Shown here one piece after another: positions 25,669-34,515 of a stretch of 64,000 nucleotides of DNA. The stretch spans positions 5,895-69,894 of the forward strand of contig JBBANM010000030.1 of assembly GCA_040401995.1 (NCBI GenBank). Direction: 5' to 3'. Position numbers and translations under genes: made by a program. Under the pieces are notes generated by a model that saw nothing but the letters and a program-made list of their open reading frames with translations, made no database searches and was not told where the DNA came from. The stretch's first letter is position 1. Each line of letters opens with the position of its first letter. The stretch is from Haliscomenobacter sp040401995. GTDB taxonomy: Bacteria > Bacteroidota > Bacteroidia > Chitinophagales > Saprospiraceae.

Positions 25669-26850
25669 ATGCAAAAAAATATAGTCCACGCAGCCGCTAG
25701 TTTTGTCCGTAAATTTTACGACGAACATCAGGATGCGCGCTTGGTTTTTCACAACTATCAATTGGCGCACCAAACTGCGGCTTTGGTAGTCGAAATCGCC
25801 CAAGCTGACCACATTTCTGCTGAAGAAACCGAAGCAGCTGCATTGGCTGCTTGGTTTTTGCCATTGGGATTTACTTTGGATTATCGCCATCCGCTCAACG
25901 CAAGTTTGCAGGAAATGGGTCGCTTTTTTTTGATTCATCCTTATCCCGATGCGCAACGCATCAAAGTTGTACAGACTTTACAAACGATTGGCAACACCCA
26001 AACGCCGGCCAGCGCGGAAGAAAGATTGCTTAATGATGCATTTTTTATTGCTGCTTACTTGATCGATAGCGAAAACCGTAGTGCTTTGCTAAAATTAGAA
26101 TGGAAACTCGTAGAAAAACGAGAATTCAAAAAAATGGACTGGCTGGAACTTCGAATCCAGCAGTTGTTGACGATCAAATTGCAAAAACATTATTCCAAAC
26201 TGACTTACGAACCCCAACTTGCGCAGCAATTGCTAGCATTGACGGAAGCACAAAGCAAAGCGGAAAAAAAACAAGTCAAAAAGGGCGACAAAACTCGATT
26301 CCAATATGCCGAAGAACCTGATACTGCCCGGCAAGCACAATCTTTTTTTCGCATCAACTACCGCAACCACATCAATTTAAGCTCTATTGCCGACAATAAG
26401 GCCAATATCATGATCAGCGTAAATGCTATCCTGATCAGTGTGATGATTTCATTTTTATCGTACCGCAATGCTGCTGCTACCAACCCGATGATTCTGCTGC
26501 CGGTGGTGATTTTTTTAGTAACGGGGTTGGCATCGCTGATCTTTGCAGTTTTATCAGCTCGCCCAAAGGTAACTAACTTGAACTCGAAGGCTGGTCTTAG
26601 CAAAACTGAGATCGTCCGCAACGTGGTATTTTTTGGCAATTTTGTGCCCTTGTCGATAGATGATTATGAAGAAGCGATGGATACGGTATTCCGCAATAGC
26701 GAATTGTACATCGGCAATCTTACCCGAGATTTGTATTTCCTGGGTAAGGTGCTTGACAAAAAATACCGATTCCTGACGGCTTCGTACAATATTTTTATGG
26801 TGGGTTTTGTAGTTACAGTGGCTACTTTTTTGTGGGTATTGTTTGCTTGA
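25669..26850 (+). CDS. Degenerate HD domain fused to Pycsar-effector-like membrane domain (DUF5706)
   Basis: A 393-residue protein. Residues 1-200 look like an HD phosphohydrolase fold: H28 and H34 in VFHNYQLAHQ match the YHNxxHT element, but the defining His-Asp pair is Leu64-Pro65 (AAWFLPLGF instead of AAWFHDxGY), so metal-dependent hydrolysis is unlikely. Residues about 225-392 match the Pycsar effector membrane domain (RINYRNHINLSSIADNKANI, then helices at about 244-265, 273-297 and 370-392). In Pycsar defence, PycTM effectors depolarise the membrane when cCMP or cUMP is made. No nucleotide cyclase gene lies nearby, so this may be a stand-alone relative with another role. The start is the first ATG, followed by an amphipathic helix. 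Confidence 0.75.
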   Translation: MQKNIVHAAASFVRKFYDEHQDARLVFHNYQLAHQTAALVVEIAQADHISAEETEAAALAAWFLPLGFTLDYRHPLNASLQEMGRFFLIHPYPDAQRIKVVQTLQTIGNTQTPASAEERLLNDAFFIAAYLIDSENRSALLKLEWKLVEKREFKKMDWLELRIQQLLTIKLQKHYSKLTYEPQLAQQLLALTEAQSKAEKKQVKKGDKTRFQYAEEPDTARQAQSFFRINYRNHINLSSIADNKANIMISVNAILISVMISFLSYRNAAATNPMILLPVVIFLVTGLASLIFAVLSARPKVTNLNSKAGLSKTEIVRNVVFFGNFVPLSIDDYEEAMDTVFRNSELYIGNLTRDLYFLGKVLDKKYRFLTASYNIFMVGFVVTVATFLWVLFA

Positions 26851-26971
26851 ATCAATAATGCAGCAACCAAAAAACATCGTTTACGTTAAAAAAAAATTAA
26901 TATCAAAATGCCTGATATTTTTTAACTTTCGCAACCCGTTGAGCAAGTGAAAATATGAAAACCCTCTTATT

Positions 26972-28291
26972 ATGAAAACGCGTATTGGTTGGACTTTTCT
27001 TTTTTTGGTATTTACGCTTCCTGCATGGGCTCAAATGCAGGAAAAAGAATTGAAATTGGCTTATATCGAACAATTCAAACTGCTGGCGGTAAGCGAAATG
27101 GAACGTTCAGGAGTGCCGGCTAGCATTAAACTGGGTCAGGGCTTGCTGGAGTCGCGCTGGGGTACCAGCGATCTGGCTTCCAAGGCCAACAACCATTTTG
27201 GGATCAAATGTGGCGGTATTTGGGATGGTCCTACCTACTACAAAAAAGACGACGATACCGATGCCAATGGCAATCTCATCAATTCTTGTTTTCGCAGCTA
27301 TGCAAGTGCAATGCAATGTTTTATGGATCACTCCAACTTTTTATTGGATCCCCGCAAAGTAGAACGGTATGGTTTTTTATTTGAATTGCCCCGTACCGAT
27401 TATCGCTCTTGGGCAGAAGGACTAAAAAAAGCGGGGTATGCAACCGATGGCACTTACCACCATAAATTGATCAAAATCATTGAAGAGTTTTCTTTGTTTC
27501 AATACGATTCGCTGTCTACTGCTCAGGTGATGGCCTCGATGGGAACGATCCCTTCGGGCACTTTGGCCATGGAACGGCCGCCAATACAGCTCAAAAATAG
27601 CTCCGTTCTTGTGTTCAATGATGTAGAATATGTGCAATCCGTACCTGATCAAACCATCCGCGATGTCGCTACTAGGCACTCTATTTCAGTAAAAACACTA
27701 TTGCACTACAACGATAATTTGTATACAGCTGATGTCCCCTTGCCAATTGGTTCACGGGTGTTTTTGCAGCCCAAACGCAAGAGTTTCCGTGGCAAAACCC
27801 GTTTTCACTTGGTGAAAAATGGCGATAACATGGGCTCCATCTCCAATCTTTATGCCGTTTCTTTGGATGCGCTTTATCAACGCAACCGTATGACGCCCGG
27901 AGAGGAACCGTTATCCGATGAAAAAATAAAATTACGGGGTGGTAAAGGTAAAACGCCAAAATTGGATACCCCGGCAAAACCACCTGTTTTTTCACAACCC
28001 CCTGTTTATAATCCTACTTTAAATACTGGCGGCGGCTCAAATCCAATGGGCGAATCGACCAGTAAACCGATTCCTAGCAAACCCAATACCGAACAGGCCC
28101 AGCCTACCAACCCTTCCAATAGTGCGATTGCGCATCCGGTAACAGCACCGCAATATTACTTGGTGCTACATGAAGAAACGCTGGATAGTATTGCTCAAAA
28201 ACTCAATACCACAACTGATACCTTGCGAAAAATCAACAATCTAGCTCCCGATGCCGCTGTACGCCCAGGCATGAGAATTCGAATTAGATAG
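26972..28291 (+). CDS. Glucosaminidase with LysM domains
   Basis: A 439-residue exported peptidoglycan hydrolase. The signal peptide is MKTRIGWTFLFLVFTLPAWA. The glucosaminidase domain (about residues 28-175) carries the catalytic Glu in GQGLLESRWGTSDLA and the family segments NNHFGIKC and YRSWAEGLKKAGYAT. Two LysM-like motifs follow (about 212-265 and 277-330). A Pro/Ser/Asn-rich linker leads to a third LysM at the C-terminus (LVLHEETLDSIAQKLNTTTD). It would cut the glycan strand between GlcNAc and MurNAc, and LysM domains bind the wall. A seven-codon reading frame (MKTLLL) ends in the ATGA that overlaps its start. Confidence 0.9.
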   Translation: MKTRIGWTFLFLVFTLPAWAQMQEKELKLAYIEQFKLLAVSEMERSGVPASIKLGQGLLESRWGTSDLASKANNHFGIKCGGIWDGPTYYKKDDDTDANGNLINSCFRSYASAMQCFMDHSNFLLDPRKVERYGFLFELPRTDYRSWAEGLKKAGYATDGTYHHKLIKIIEEFSLFQYDSLSTAQVMASMGTIPSGTLAMERPPIQLKNSSVLVFNDVEYVQSVPDQTIRDVATRHSISVKTLLHYNDNLYTADVPLPIGSRVFLQPKRKSFRGKTRFHLVKNGDNMGSISNLYAVSLDALYQRNRMTPGEEPLSDEKIKLRGGKGKTPKLDTPAKPPVFSQPPVYNPTLNTGGGSNPMGESTSKPIPSKPNTEQAQPTNPSNSAIAHPVTAPQYYLVLHEETLDSIAQKLNTTTDTLRKINNLAPDAAVRPGMRIRIR

Positions 28292-28313
28292 ACTAAAGAT
28301 CCCAAAAAACCAT

Positions 28314-28321
28314 TATTTTTG
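28314..28321 (+). promoter_or_regulatory. -7 promoter element before the acyl-CoA ligase gene
   Basis: TATTTTTG matches TAnnTTTG, 46 bases before the ATG at 28367. Its position favours that ATG over the TTG at 28319, which lies inside the box. No good -33 TTG is visible. Confidence 0.4.
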
Positions 28322-28366
28322 ACTGACCTTCACGGTGCACATTCAGTAACCTACATCAACACGATC

Positions 28367-30046
28367 ATGAGCGATTTTCGTCCCTGGCTTAAGTACTACC
28401 CGCATGGCGTTCCGGCCAATATCAACCCTGAGGAATACCTTACCCTGGTTGATCTTTTTGAATCTTGTTTTGAAAAATTCAAAGACAAGATGGCTTTCTC
28501 CTGCATGGGCAAAGAAATTACTTATGCTGAAGTAGATCGTTATTCAGCTCATTTTGGCGCTTACCTACTAAGTCGTGGTTTGGAACCGGGCGATAAAATT
28601 GCGCTCATGATGCCCAATTTGTTGCAATATCCGATTGCTTTGTTTGGCGCTTTGCGCGCGGGTTTGATTGTGGTCAACACCAATCCGCTGTATACGCCCC
28701 GCGAAATGAAACATCAATTTGTAGATTCAGAGGCGAAAGCAATTGTTATTGCTGAAAATTTTGCCGCGAATTTGCAAAAAATCATCGCCGAAACGCAGAT
28801 CAAAACGGTGATCACCACCAGTATTGGCGAAATGCTGGGTTTTCCTAAAAAACTAGTGGTCAATTTCGTTATTCGCAATTTGCGCCGCATGGTGCCTCGC
28901 TACGAACTTTTTAATGCGGTTTCTTTTACCGAAGCGCTTACCCAAGGCAAAAAATTCAAATTGCCTGCGCACCCTGGCAAACCTGATGACGTAATCCTGC
29001 TGCAATATACGGGAGGGACTACTGGCCTGTCCAAAGGCGCCATGCTCACCAACCGCAACATGGTTTCCAATATGCTCCAAATTCGGGCTTGGGCTTCGCC
29101 TTACTTGGCAGAAGGCAAAGAAATTGCCCTTTGCCCGCTGCCCTTGTACCATATTTTTGCCTTCACAGTCAACTGTTTGGCCATGATGAGTTTTGGAGCG
29201 CTATCGGTGCTGGTAACCAATGCGCGCGATATCCCTTCGGTCATAAAAACCATGAAATCCTACAAGGTTTCATTGATGACGGGAGTGAATACGCTTTTTA
29301 ATGCATTGATCAACAATCCAGAATTTGCTAAGCTTGATTTTAGTAGTCTGAAAGTTGCGTCGGGCGGTGGGATGGCAGTACAAAGATCAGTTGCCGAACA
29401 ATGGCAACGCATTACCGGTTGCGTGCTTTCTGAAGGGTACGGCATGACGGAGTCCTCACCCGTTGTTACGACCAATCCTTATGATAAATCGGGTCAAATT
29501 GGCACCATCGGCATTCCAATGCCATCAACTGATGTACGCATTGTCGATGATCAAGGACATATAGTTGGCCCCAATCAGATCGGCGAATTGCAGGTGAAAG
29601 GGCCGCAGGTAATGAAAGGGTATTACAACCAACCTGCCGAAACCGCCAATACCATTGTGGATGGGTGGTTGCTAACTGGCGATATTGGCTTGATGCAAGA
29701 AGATGGTTTTTTCCGCATCGTCGACCGCAAAAAAGACATGATCTTGGTTTCTGGTTTTAATGTATTCCCCAATGAGGTGGAGGATGTCATTGCCTCCCAC
29801 CCAAAGGTGCTTGAAGTGGCCGTTATTGGAGTTGGAGATGCTAAATCGGGGGAGGTTGTCAAGGCTTTTGTGGTAAAAAAAGACAAATCCTTGGACAAGG
29901 ACGAGTTGTTGGCGTATTGCAAAGAAAACCTGACGGCTTATAAAATCCCTAAGCAAATTGAATTCCGCACTGAATTACCCAAAACGAATGTAGGTAAAAT
30001 CTTGCGGCGTGCCCTCAAGGAAGGGGAAGCTACTCAAGAGGCTTGA
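28367..30046 (+). CDS. fadD: Long-chain fatty acid-CoA ligase
   Basis: A 559-residue adenylate-forming enzyme starting at MSDFRPWLKYYPHGVPANIN. It has the AMP-binding P-loop LLQYTGGTTGLSKGAM, the A5-type motif GYGMTESSPV, the A7 core DGWLLTGDIG and the hinge VDRKKDMILVSGFNVFPNEV with the C-terminal lysine in PKTNVGKILRRALK. It activates free fatty acids to acyl-CoA with ATP at the inner membrane. Length and the 'PNEVED' hinge are typical of FadD. The start follows a promoter box and excludes the 16-residue upstream extension. A large terminator hairpin follows. Confidence 0.9.
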   Translation: MSDFRPWLKYYPHGVPANINPEEYLTLVDLFESCFEKFKDKMAFSCMGKEITYAEVDRYSAHFGAYLLSRGLEPGDKIALMMPNLLQYPIALFGALRAGLIVVNTNPLYTPREMKHQFVDSEAKAIVIAENFAANLQKIIAETQIKTVITTSIGEMLGFPKKLVVNFVIRNLRRMVPRYELFNAVSFTEALTQGKKFKLPAHPGKPDDVILLQYTGGTTGLSKGAMLTNRNMVSNMLQIRAWASPYLAEGKEIALCPLPLYHIFAFTVNCLAMMSFGALSVLVTNARDIPSVIKTMKSYKVSLMTGVNTLFNALINNPEFAKLDFSSLKVASGGGMAVQRSVAEQWQRITGCVLSEGYGMTESSPVVTTNPYDKSGQIGTIGIPMPSTDVRIVDDQGHIVGPNQIGELQVKGPQVMKGYYNQPAETANTIVDGWLLTGDIGLMQEDGFFRIVDRKKDMILVSGFNVFPNEVEDVIASHPKVLEVAVIGVGDAKSGEVVKAFVVKKDKSLDKDELLAYCKENLTAYKIPKQIEFRTELPKTNVGKILRRALKEGEATQEA

Positions 30047-30066
30047 TCTCAAGTATAAAACGCCAC

Positions 30067-30120
30067 AAAAAAAATTGCACATCAAATAGGATTGCCTTAT
30101 CCGATGTGCAATTTTTTTTC
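30067..30120. terminator. Bidirectional terminator between fadD and the ABC ATPase gene
   Basis: AAAAAAATTGCACATC (from 30067) pairs perfectly with GATGTGCAATTTTTTT (30103-30118), with an inner GGAT/ATCC pairing in the loop. The 3' arm lies inside the last codons of the convergent ABC gene (stop at 30097-30099), so the terminator is partly protein coding there. Confidence 0.9.
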
Positions 30121-31455
30121 CTGGATCCAAGCTTTGTGATCAATACTGGTCAGAATTTCCGATTGCTCGTGCGCAATTTGCAAAAACGTGCGATCTGGAG
30201 TTGCCAAACGGGTGAATAGCTTTTGCACCAAGTTGGTTTTTTCTTCATCCAGCCCTTGAAAAGGCTCATCCAAAATAATCACCGGAGGGTTCAACACCAA
30301 TGCTCGGGCAATCATCACCAATTTTTTTTCACCTGCCGACAGCTGTCCGAGGCTAACTTGTTCAAAAGCGCTCAATCCCAAAGCGGCTAAAAGCGTATGG
30401 ATATAATCGTTTTCTTCGTCCGTTGCTCGGCGCGTGAGCACCTGCGTACCCGTAAGGCCCGACCGCGCTACCGCCCACACCGTAGCCGTTTGCGGCCAAT
30501 AATTTTGAACTTCGGGGGATACCAGTCCTATCCGTGATTTGATTTGCCAGATGCTTTCCCCCGATCCGCGTTTTTTGTCAAAAACCGTAATATCATAGCC
30601 ATAAGCGCTGGGGTTATCCGCGTAAAAAAAACTAGTGAGCGTTGTTTTTCCTGAACCATTTGCCCCTTGCAACAGCCATTTTTCTCCTTTCCGGATTGTC
30701 CAGTTTACATTTTCAAGCAATGTTTTTCCGCCTACCATGATGTCGGTATCACGGATTTGAAAAGCCGTTTCAAAATCTGCCTTAAACCCTGAAATGATCG
30801 GAAGTTCTACCGGTTTGGATAATCCGGTGCGCGAATGGAAAGGAGCTAAACGTATAACCTGAACATTTTCATGGGGTTTGAAATGGGATTTTACCGTTAA
30901 CACCACCAAGCAGACGTTTTTTCCCTGATGGAATTGCTGCAAAAAATTCGAAAGCTCCCGGGCAGAAGCGGTATCTAAACCCGTAAAAGGGTTATCCAGC
31001 AGATAAATTTGGGCAGGCTTGAGGAGCGTTTTGGCAATGAGCACTTTACGTGTTTCGCCGCTCGACAAATCGATCAGTTCACGTTGCAACAAGTATTCAG
31101 GAAAACCCATTTTCACAAAATCATCCGCTGCTGGATTCGCTTGATGCCGCTTGAGAAAATCGATCACTTTGATGGATTCACCGCGAGCGCCCGATTGGTA
31201 GCGCTCTTGGTAATAAGATTTGTCGTATTGAAAAACCGAGCCATCCGCAGTGAAATCGGTATAGGAAATATCCTTGAAACTTAGGTGCCGGATCACCCTG
31301 TCAGGAGTGAATACTTTTCCACACAATACCCTTGCCAAGTAAGATTTTCCAGAACCGTTGGGGCCTACAATTTCGTAGAGCCGATTGGGCTCAAGGCGAA
31401 AAGAAACCGGAGTATCCCCCACCTTGAGCTGATCAACTTGAATGAGTGGCGTCAT
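30097..31455 (-). CDS. Tandem ABC ATPase without membrane domain (ModF/PhrA-like)
   Basis: About 452 residues from the ATG at 31455 (MTPLIQVDQLKVGDTPVSF), one base after the stop of the upstream gene; a TTG at 31470 is the alternative. It has two ATPase domains: first Walker A GPNGSGKSYLARV, signature LSSGETRK, Walker B IYLLDNPFTGLD; second Walker A GANGSGKTTLTSF, signature LSAGEKKL, Walker B VIILDEPFQGLD. The first site has Asn where the catalytic Glu of Walker B should be, so only the second site is expected to hydrolyse ATP well. The arrangement resembles ModF and PhrA-type proteins, whose function is poorly known. No transporter permease is nearby. It lies in an operon with the acidic protein gene at 31457. 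Confidence 0.8.
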   Translation of the reverse strand: MTPLIQVDQLKVGDTPVSFRLEPNRLYEIVGPNGSGKSYLARVLCGKVFTPDRVIRHLSFKDISYTDFTADGSVFQYDKSYYQERYQSGARGESIKVIDFLKRHQANPAADDFVKMGFPEYLLQRELIDLSSGETRKVLIAKTLLKPAQIYLLDNPFTGLDTASARELSNFLQQFHQGKNVCLVVLTVKSHFKPHENVQVIRLAPFHSRTGLSKPVELPIISGFKADFETAFQIRDTDIMVGGKTLLENVNWTIRKGEKWLLQGANGSGKTTLTSFFYADNPSAYGYDITVFDKKRGSGESIWQIKSRIGLVSPEVQNYWPQTATVWAVARSGLTGTQVLTRRATDEENDYIHTLLAALGLSAFEQVSLGQLSAGEKKLVMIARALVLNPPVIILDEPFQGLDEEKTNLVQKLFTRLATPDRTFLQIAHEQSEILTSIDHKAWIQEKKLHIG

Positions 31456-31456
31456 T

Positions 31457-31939
31457 CTATTTATCCTCAATGGCTTTGTCCCAACAATCGATGATGGATT
31501 TCAAGATCACAAAAATAGGTTCGCGACCTTCTTTAGTGACAAAGCTTTCTTCATCTTCTTGCAAGGCATCCTCCAAAAAAGCCAACAAATCTTCTTGGTT
31601 GGCGGTGTCGAAAAAAATGTCGAGGCGATCTTTGAAACGCTTAGCTTCTATATGCTCCAATTTGCTCCAGTTGACTTCTTCTGCTTCAGCGATGGCTTCG
31701 GCAGAAATTTCGGGCATATTGGGGTGAACCCGGCGAACCGCGTCCCACATGATCAATAACAAGTAATGGATGTAGTCCAGTTCTTCTTCGGTGAAAGCCG
31801 TAGAATCATCGTCATTCAGATAAGACAGTATGGCGGGTTGTTTTTGCTCTAAATCGGCAAGTACCTCATCGTACTTATCATCGTCATCGCTGATTACATC
31901 TACCGCTGCATCGATTAATTTATCGTCAATGTATTTCAT
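31457..31939 (-). CDS. Acidic conserved protein of unknown function
   Basis: About 160 residues from the ATG at 31939 (MKYIDDKLIDAAVDVISDDD). It is strongly acidic, predicted helical and soluble, with no signal peptide. Segments such as EEELDYIHYLLLIMWDAVRR and TANQEDLLAFLEDALQEDEE suggest a compact helical bundle. I know similar unnamed proteins only from Bacteroidota. Its stop codon is one base from the start of the ABC ATPase, so the two are translated from one message and may act together. No function can be given. Confidence 0.65.
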   Translation of the reverse strand: MKYIDDKLIDAAVDVISDDDDKYDEVLADLEQKQPAILSYLNDDDSTAFTEEELDYIHYLLLIMWDAVRRVHPNMPEISAEAIAEAEEVNWSKLEHIEAKRFKDRLDIFFDTANQEDLLAFLEDALQEDEESFVTKEGREPIFVILKSIIDCWDKAIEDK

Positions 31940-32048
31940 GGCAAAAAGAGTTGATGGGTGAACCAAACTGCTGACACGTAAAAACGTTTTTGAAGCATTC
32001 TTGGCACATTGAAAAAATATCGCTGCAAATTACCAGGATTTTGTAGGA

Positions 32049-34454
32049 TTAGTTATCCTTTAGATCAAAAAACATCACTTCAACCCTTTGGTTTTTGCAA
32101 CGCGCCTGTACCGTATCATTTTTATCGATCTGGTTGGTCTTGCCCAAGCCCCGATAATGCACCCGAAGGGGATCCAAACCCCGATTAATGAGTTGTTCGG
32201 CAAGTACCTGTCCACGCTCGGAAGTAATAGCCGATGCAAATTCATAAGTTAGATTGTTGTGGGTATAAACACTGAGATTTACACCAATGCGAGGGTTAGC
32301 TTTTAAATACTCAATCAAGCGATCGAGCTCGTGAAATGAGTTGGTGTCCAAAATGGCCGTATTGGCTTCAAAAAAAATATTTTCCATCAGAATAGGTCCC
32401 CGGCGACTCAAAGAATTGAGCTCTACATCCAAGATCTGATCGTTTTTTCCCACCACAAAAAGCGTATCCTGATCCGCTTTTTGTTTTGTAGTAACTCCAT
32501 TACCTACTATCCGGCGCAATTGTTTTTCGATGTTTTTTTGCGCTTCAAGCTTCCCCTGCAGGTTATTGCTGGCAAAAACACGTTCAATTTTTTTGTAATC
32601 CAATTCAACCTGTTTTTTCAAATAGGTATCCATCGAGGCTCGAAATGTTTTGATTAGCTCCTTTTCAACTTTTGATTTGATCAGGTCATTTAGTTTACGG
32701 GCAAAGGGCTCTTCCCAATCTTGGTACTTTGGGCGTATAAATCGATCAATGAATATTTCTGTCGAGGCATTTAAGGGATGCTCCTCTAACTCATTGAGTG
32801 CTTTGATCAGCCAAGGATTAAGCGTACTCAACTCTTTGGCAGTAAATTGTTTTTCCTTAAATGACCGAAAAGCATCTGGTCGTAGTTCTTTGGAAAACTT
32901 GAGTAGCGTTGGGGTTAGCAATTCAAGACGGATTTGGTTTTTTATTTTTTTATAAAACCCTTTGAAATCAGCTTCCTCGCTGACTTTACTCAATACGGGG
33001 CTTTTGGTTGATCCATGAAACTCTAAAGCTTCTTGGGCAAAAGTGGCATCGTATTGCTTTTTTAGCCCTAAAATCTCTTGATCAAAATCTTGGGTAACGT
33101 CCTCCCTGTTTTGATTGGCAATGATTTGGTTTTTTTTATTCTGGATATTCGCCAGGCTAGATTCAAAATCTTTCCCGAATAAGTCGATGTCTTTATCTAG
33201 GCCATCAATAGAGAGTTGCAAGCTTTCAATTTCTTTCTCACGAATTTGGTAGTTGGGGTCTTTCTCCTGCAACTCTTTGAGCTCTTCCGAAGTTCGGTCT
33301 TCAGTTTCAAGTACAATGTTCCCTGGGTTAAAGGTGTAACTGGTGGAGAAAAAACTGTCTTGTGTTGCATACAAACCTATCGCAACCGAAGGCGAAAACA
33401 CCATTTTGTACTTGCCATCTCGACCCACTGGAAGGATACTTTCTTTTATTTCGCCGCCGTTGGTTTGTAAATTGTAGAAATGCAGTTGCGCCGCCATGGG
33501 TAAATGGGTATTTTTTTCTCTGACAATGCCTTCAAGCAAAATTACTGGCTGAGGCCGTAGCAACTCAGGAATGGCATTTTGAAAAATCATGGAGCTACCC
33601 TTCTTTTCTTGAACAGAAAAAATGCCGATCTCTCCGGCTACATCAGTTGAAAAAAACGCTTCGTCGGCAGGCGAATTGATGCCAGCTCCAAGATTGATGG
33701 GCATGCTCCATTTTTCCCAGCTATTATCACTCCGGCGGCTCATGAAAATATCTTGACCGCCCAATCCATCTTTCCGGCCATTGGAAGAGAAATATAAGGT
33801 GCTACCATCTGGAGCAAAAAAAACCGTGCTTTCATCGCCTTCAGAATTGATCAGCGGACCCAGGTTTTTCAACGTACCCCAATTCAGGTGATCCTTGCGT
33901 TGCGCGATGTAAATATCGGTTTTGCCCCAGCCATCATCCGGATAATAGATACAAGCAAACAGCCAGTTTTCATCGATGGATACAAAAGCATGTCGGATTT
34001 CAGCCAACGAATCCAGGTTTTCGATAGACATTGTTTGTGGATACTGCCAACTGCGCCCGTTTCTTTCGGTTAGTGCAATTTCTGTTTTCCCTTGTTGGTT
34101 TTTTTGGCATAAAAAAAGCCGATTTCCATCCAAGCTCACCGAAAAAATCTGATTTTCCGACTCGTTATTGATCGGCGGGCCTAAATTGAGCGCATTCCGC
34201 CATTGTCCATTGTAATTCAAATCCGACTCCCAAATATCGCTTAGGTCATCAAACCCAAAATTAGCGGGATGCCCGCCGCGCGAGAAAAAGATGGCGTCTC
34301 CTGCGGGGATGATCAAGGGTGCATATTCGCTATACGTAGAGGAAAAAATGGGTGTTCGGGAAGAGATGGACGGCGTATATTGTCCGCTTAACCGAATGGA
34401 CAGCAGACAAAAAAGCAGCAGTTTTTGTATTAAATTTTTCCAACCTTTCATCAA
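32049..34454 (-). CDS. PD40 beta-propeller / coiled-coil / OmpA protein
   Basis: An 801-residue envelope protein with a signal sequence (MMKGWKNLIQKLLLFCLLSI). Residues about 30-290 contain PD40/WD40-like repeats (AFVSIDENWLFACIYYPDDG, STVFFAPDGSTLYFSSNGRK, DEAFFSTDVAGEIGIFS). Then comes a carboxypeptidase-regulatory-like beta module (about 300-385), a long charged coiled-coil and helical region (about 390-660), and a C-terminal OmpA domain (MENIFFEANTAILDTNSFHE ... VHYRGLGKTNQIDKND). The propeller-CRD-OmpA order recalls the T9SS component PorE, but PorE has TPRs at the front and lacks such a long coil. It probably anchors an outer-membrane complex to peptidoglycan. Confidence 0.8.
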   Translation of the reverse strand: MMKGWKNLIQKLLLFCLLSIRLSGQYTPSISSRTPIFSSTYSEYAPLIIPAGDAIFFSRGGHPANFGFDDLSDIWESDLNYNGQWRNALNLGPPINNESENQIFSVSLDGNRLFLCQKNQQGKTEIALTERNGRSWQYPQTMSIENLDSLAEIRHAFVSIDENWLFACIYYPDDGWGKTDIYIAQRKDHLNWGTLKNLGPLINSEGDESTVFFAPDGSTLYFSSNGRKDGLGGQDIFMSRRSDNSWEKWSMPINLGAGINSPADEAFFSTDVAGEIGIFSVQEKKGSSMIFQNAIPELLRPQPVILLEGIVREKNTHLPMAAQLHFYNLQTNGGEIKESILPVGRDGKYKMVFSPSVAIGLYATQDSFFSTSYTFNPGNIVLETEDRTSEELKELQEKDPNYQIREKEIESLQLSIDGLDKDIDLFGKDFESSLANIQNKKNQIIANQNREDVTQDFDQEILGLKKQYDATFAQEALEFHGSTKSPVLSKVSEEADFKGFYKKIKNQIRLELLTPTLLKFSKELRPDAFRSFKEKQFTAKELSTLNPWLIKALNELEEHPLNASTEIFIDRFIRPKYQDWEEPFARKLNDLIKSKVEKELIKTFRASMDTYLKKQVELDYKKIERVFASNNLQGKLEAQKNIEKQLRRIVGNGVTTKQKADQDTLFVVGKNDQILDVELNSLSRRGPILMENIFFEANTAILDTNSFHELDRLIEYLKANPRIGVNLSVYTHNNLTYEFASAITSERGQVLAEQLINRGLDPLRVHYRGLGKTNQIDKNDTVQARCKNQRVEVMFFDLKDN

Positions 34455-34515
34455 AATAAAGCAATAACCTACTTACGAAATCCAATTTACCTTATATATA
34501 TTGAGCCCAGTGTAT

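Noticed and set aside
28319..28366. Longer N-terminus of fadD from the TTG at 28319
   Set aside because: The codon lies inside a -7 promoter box, and the extension has no counterpart in the family.
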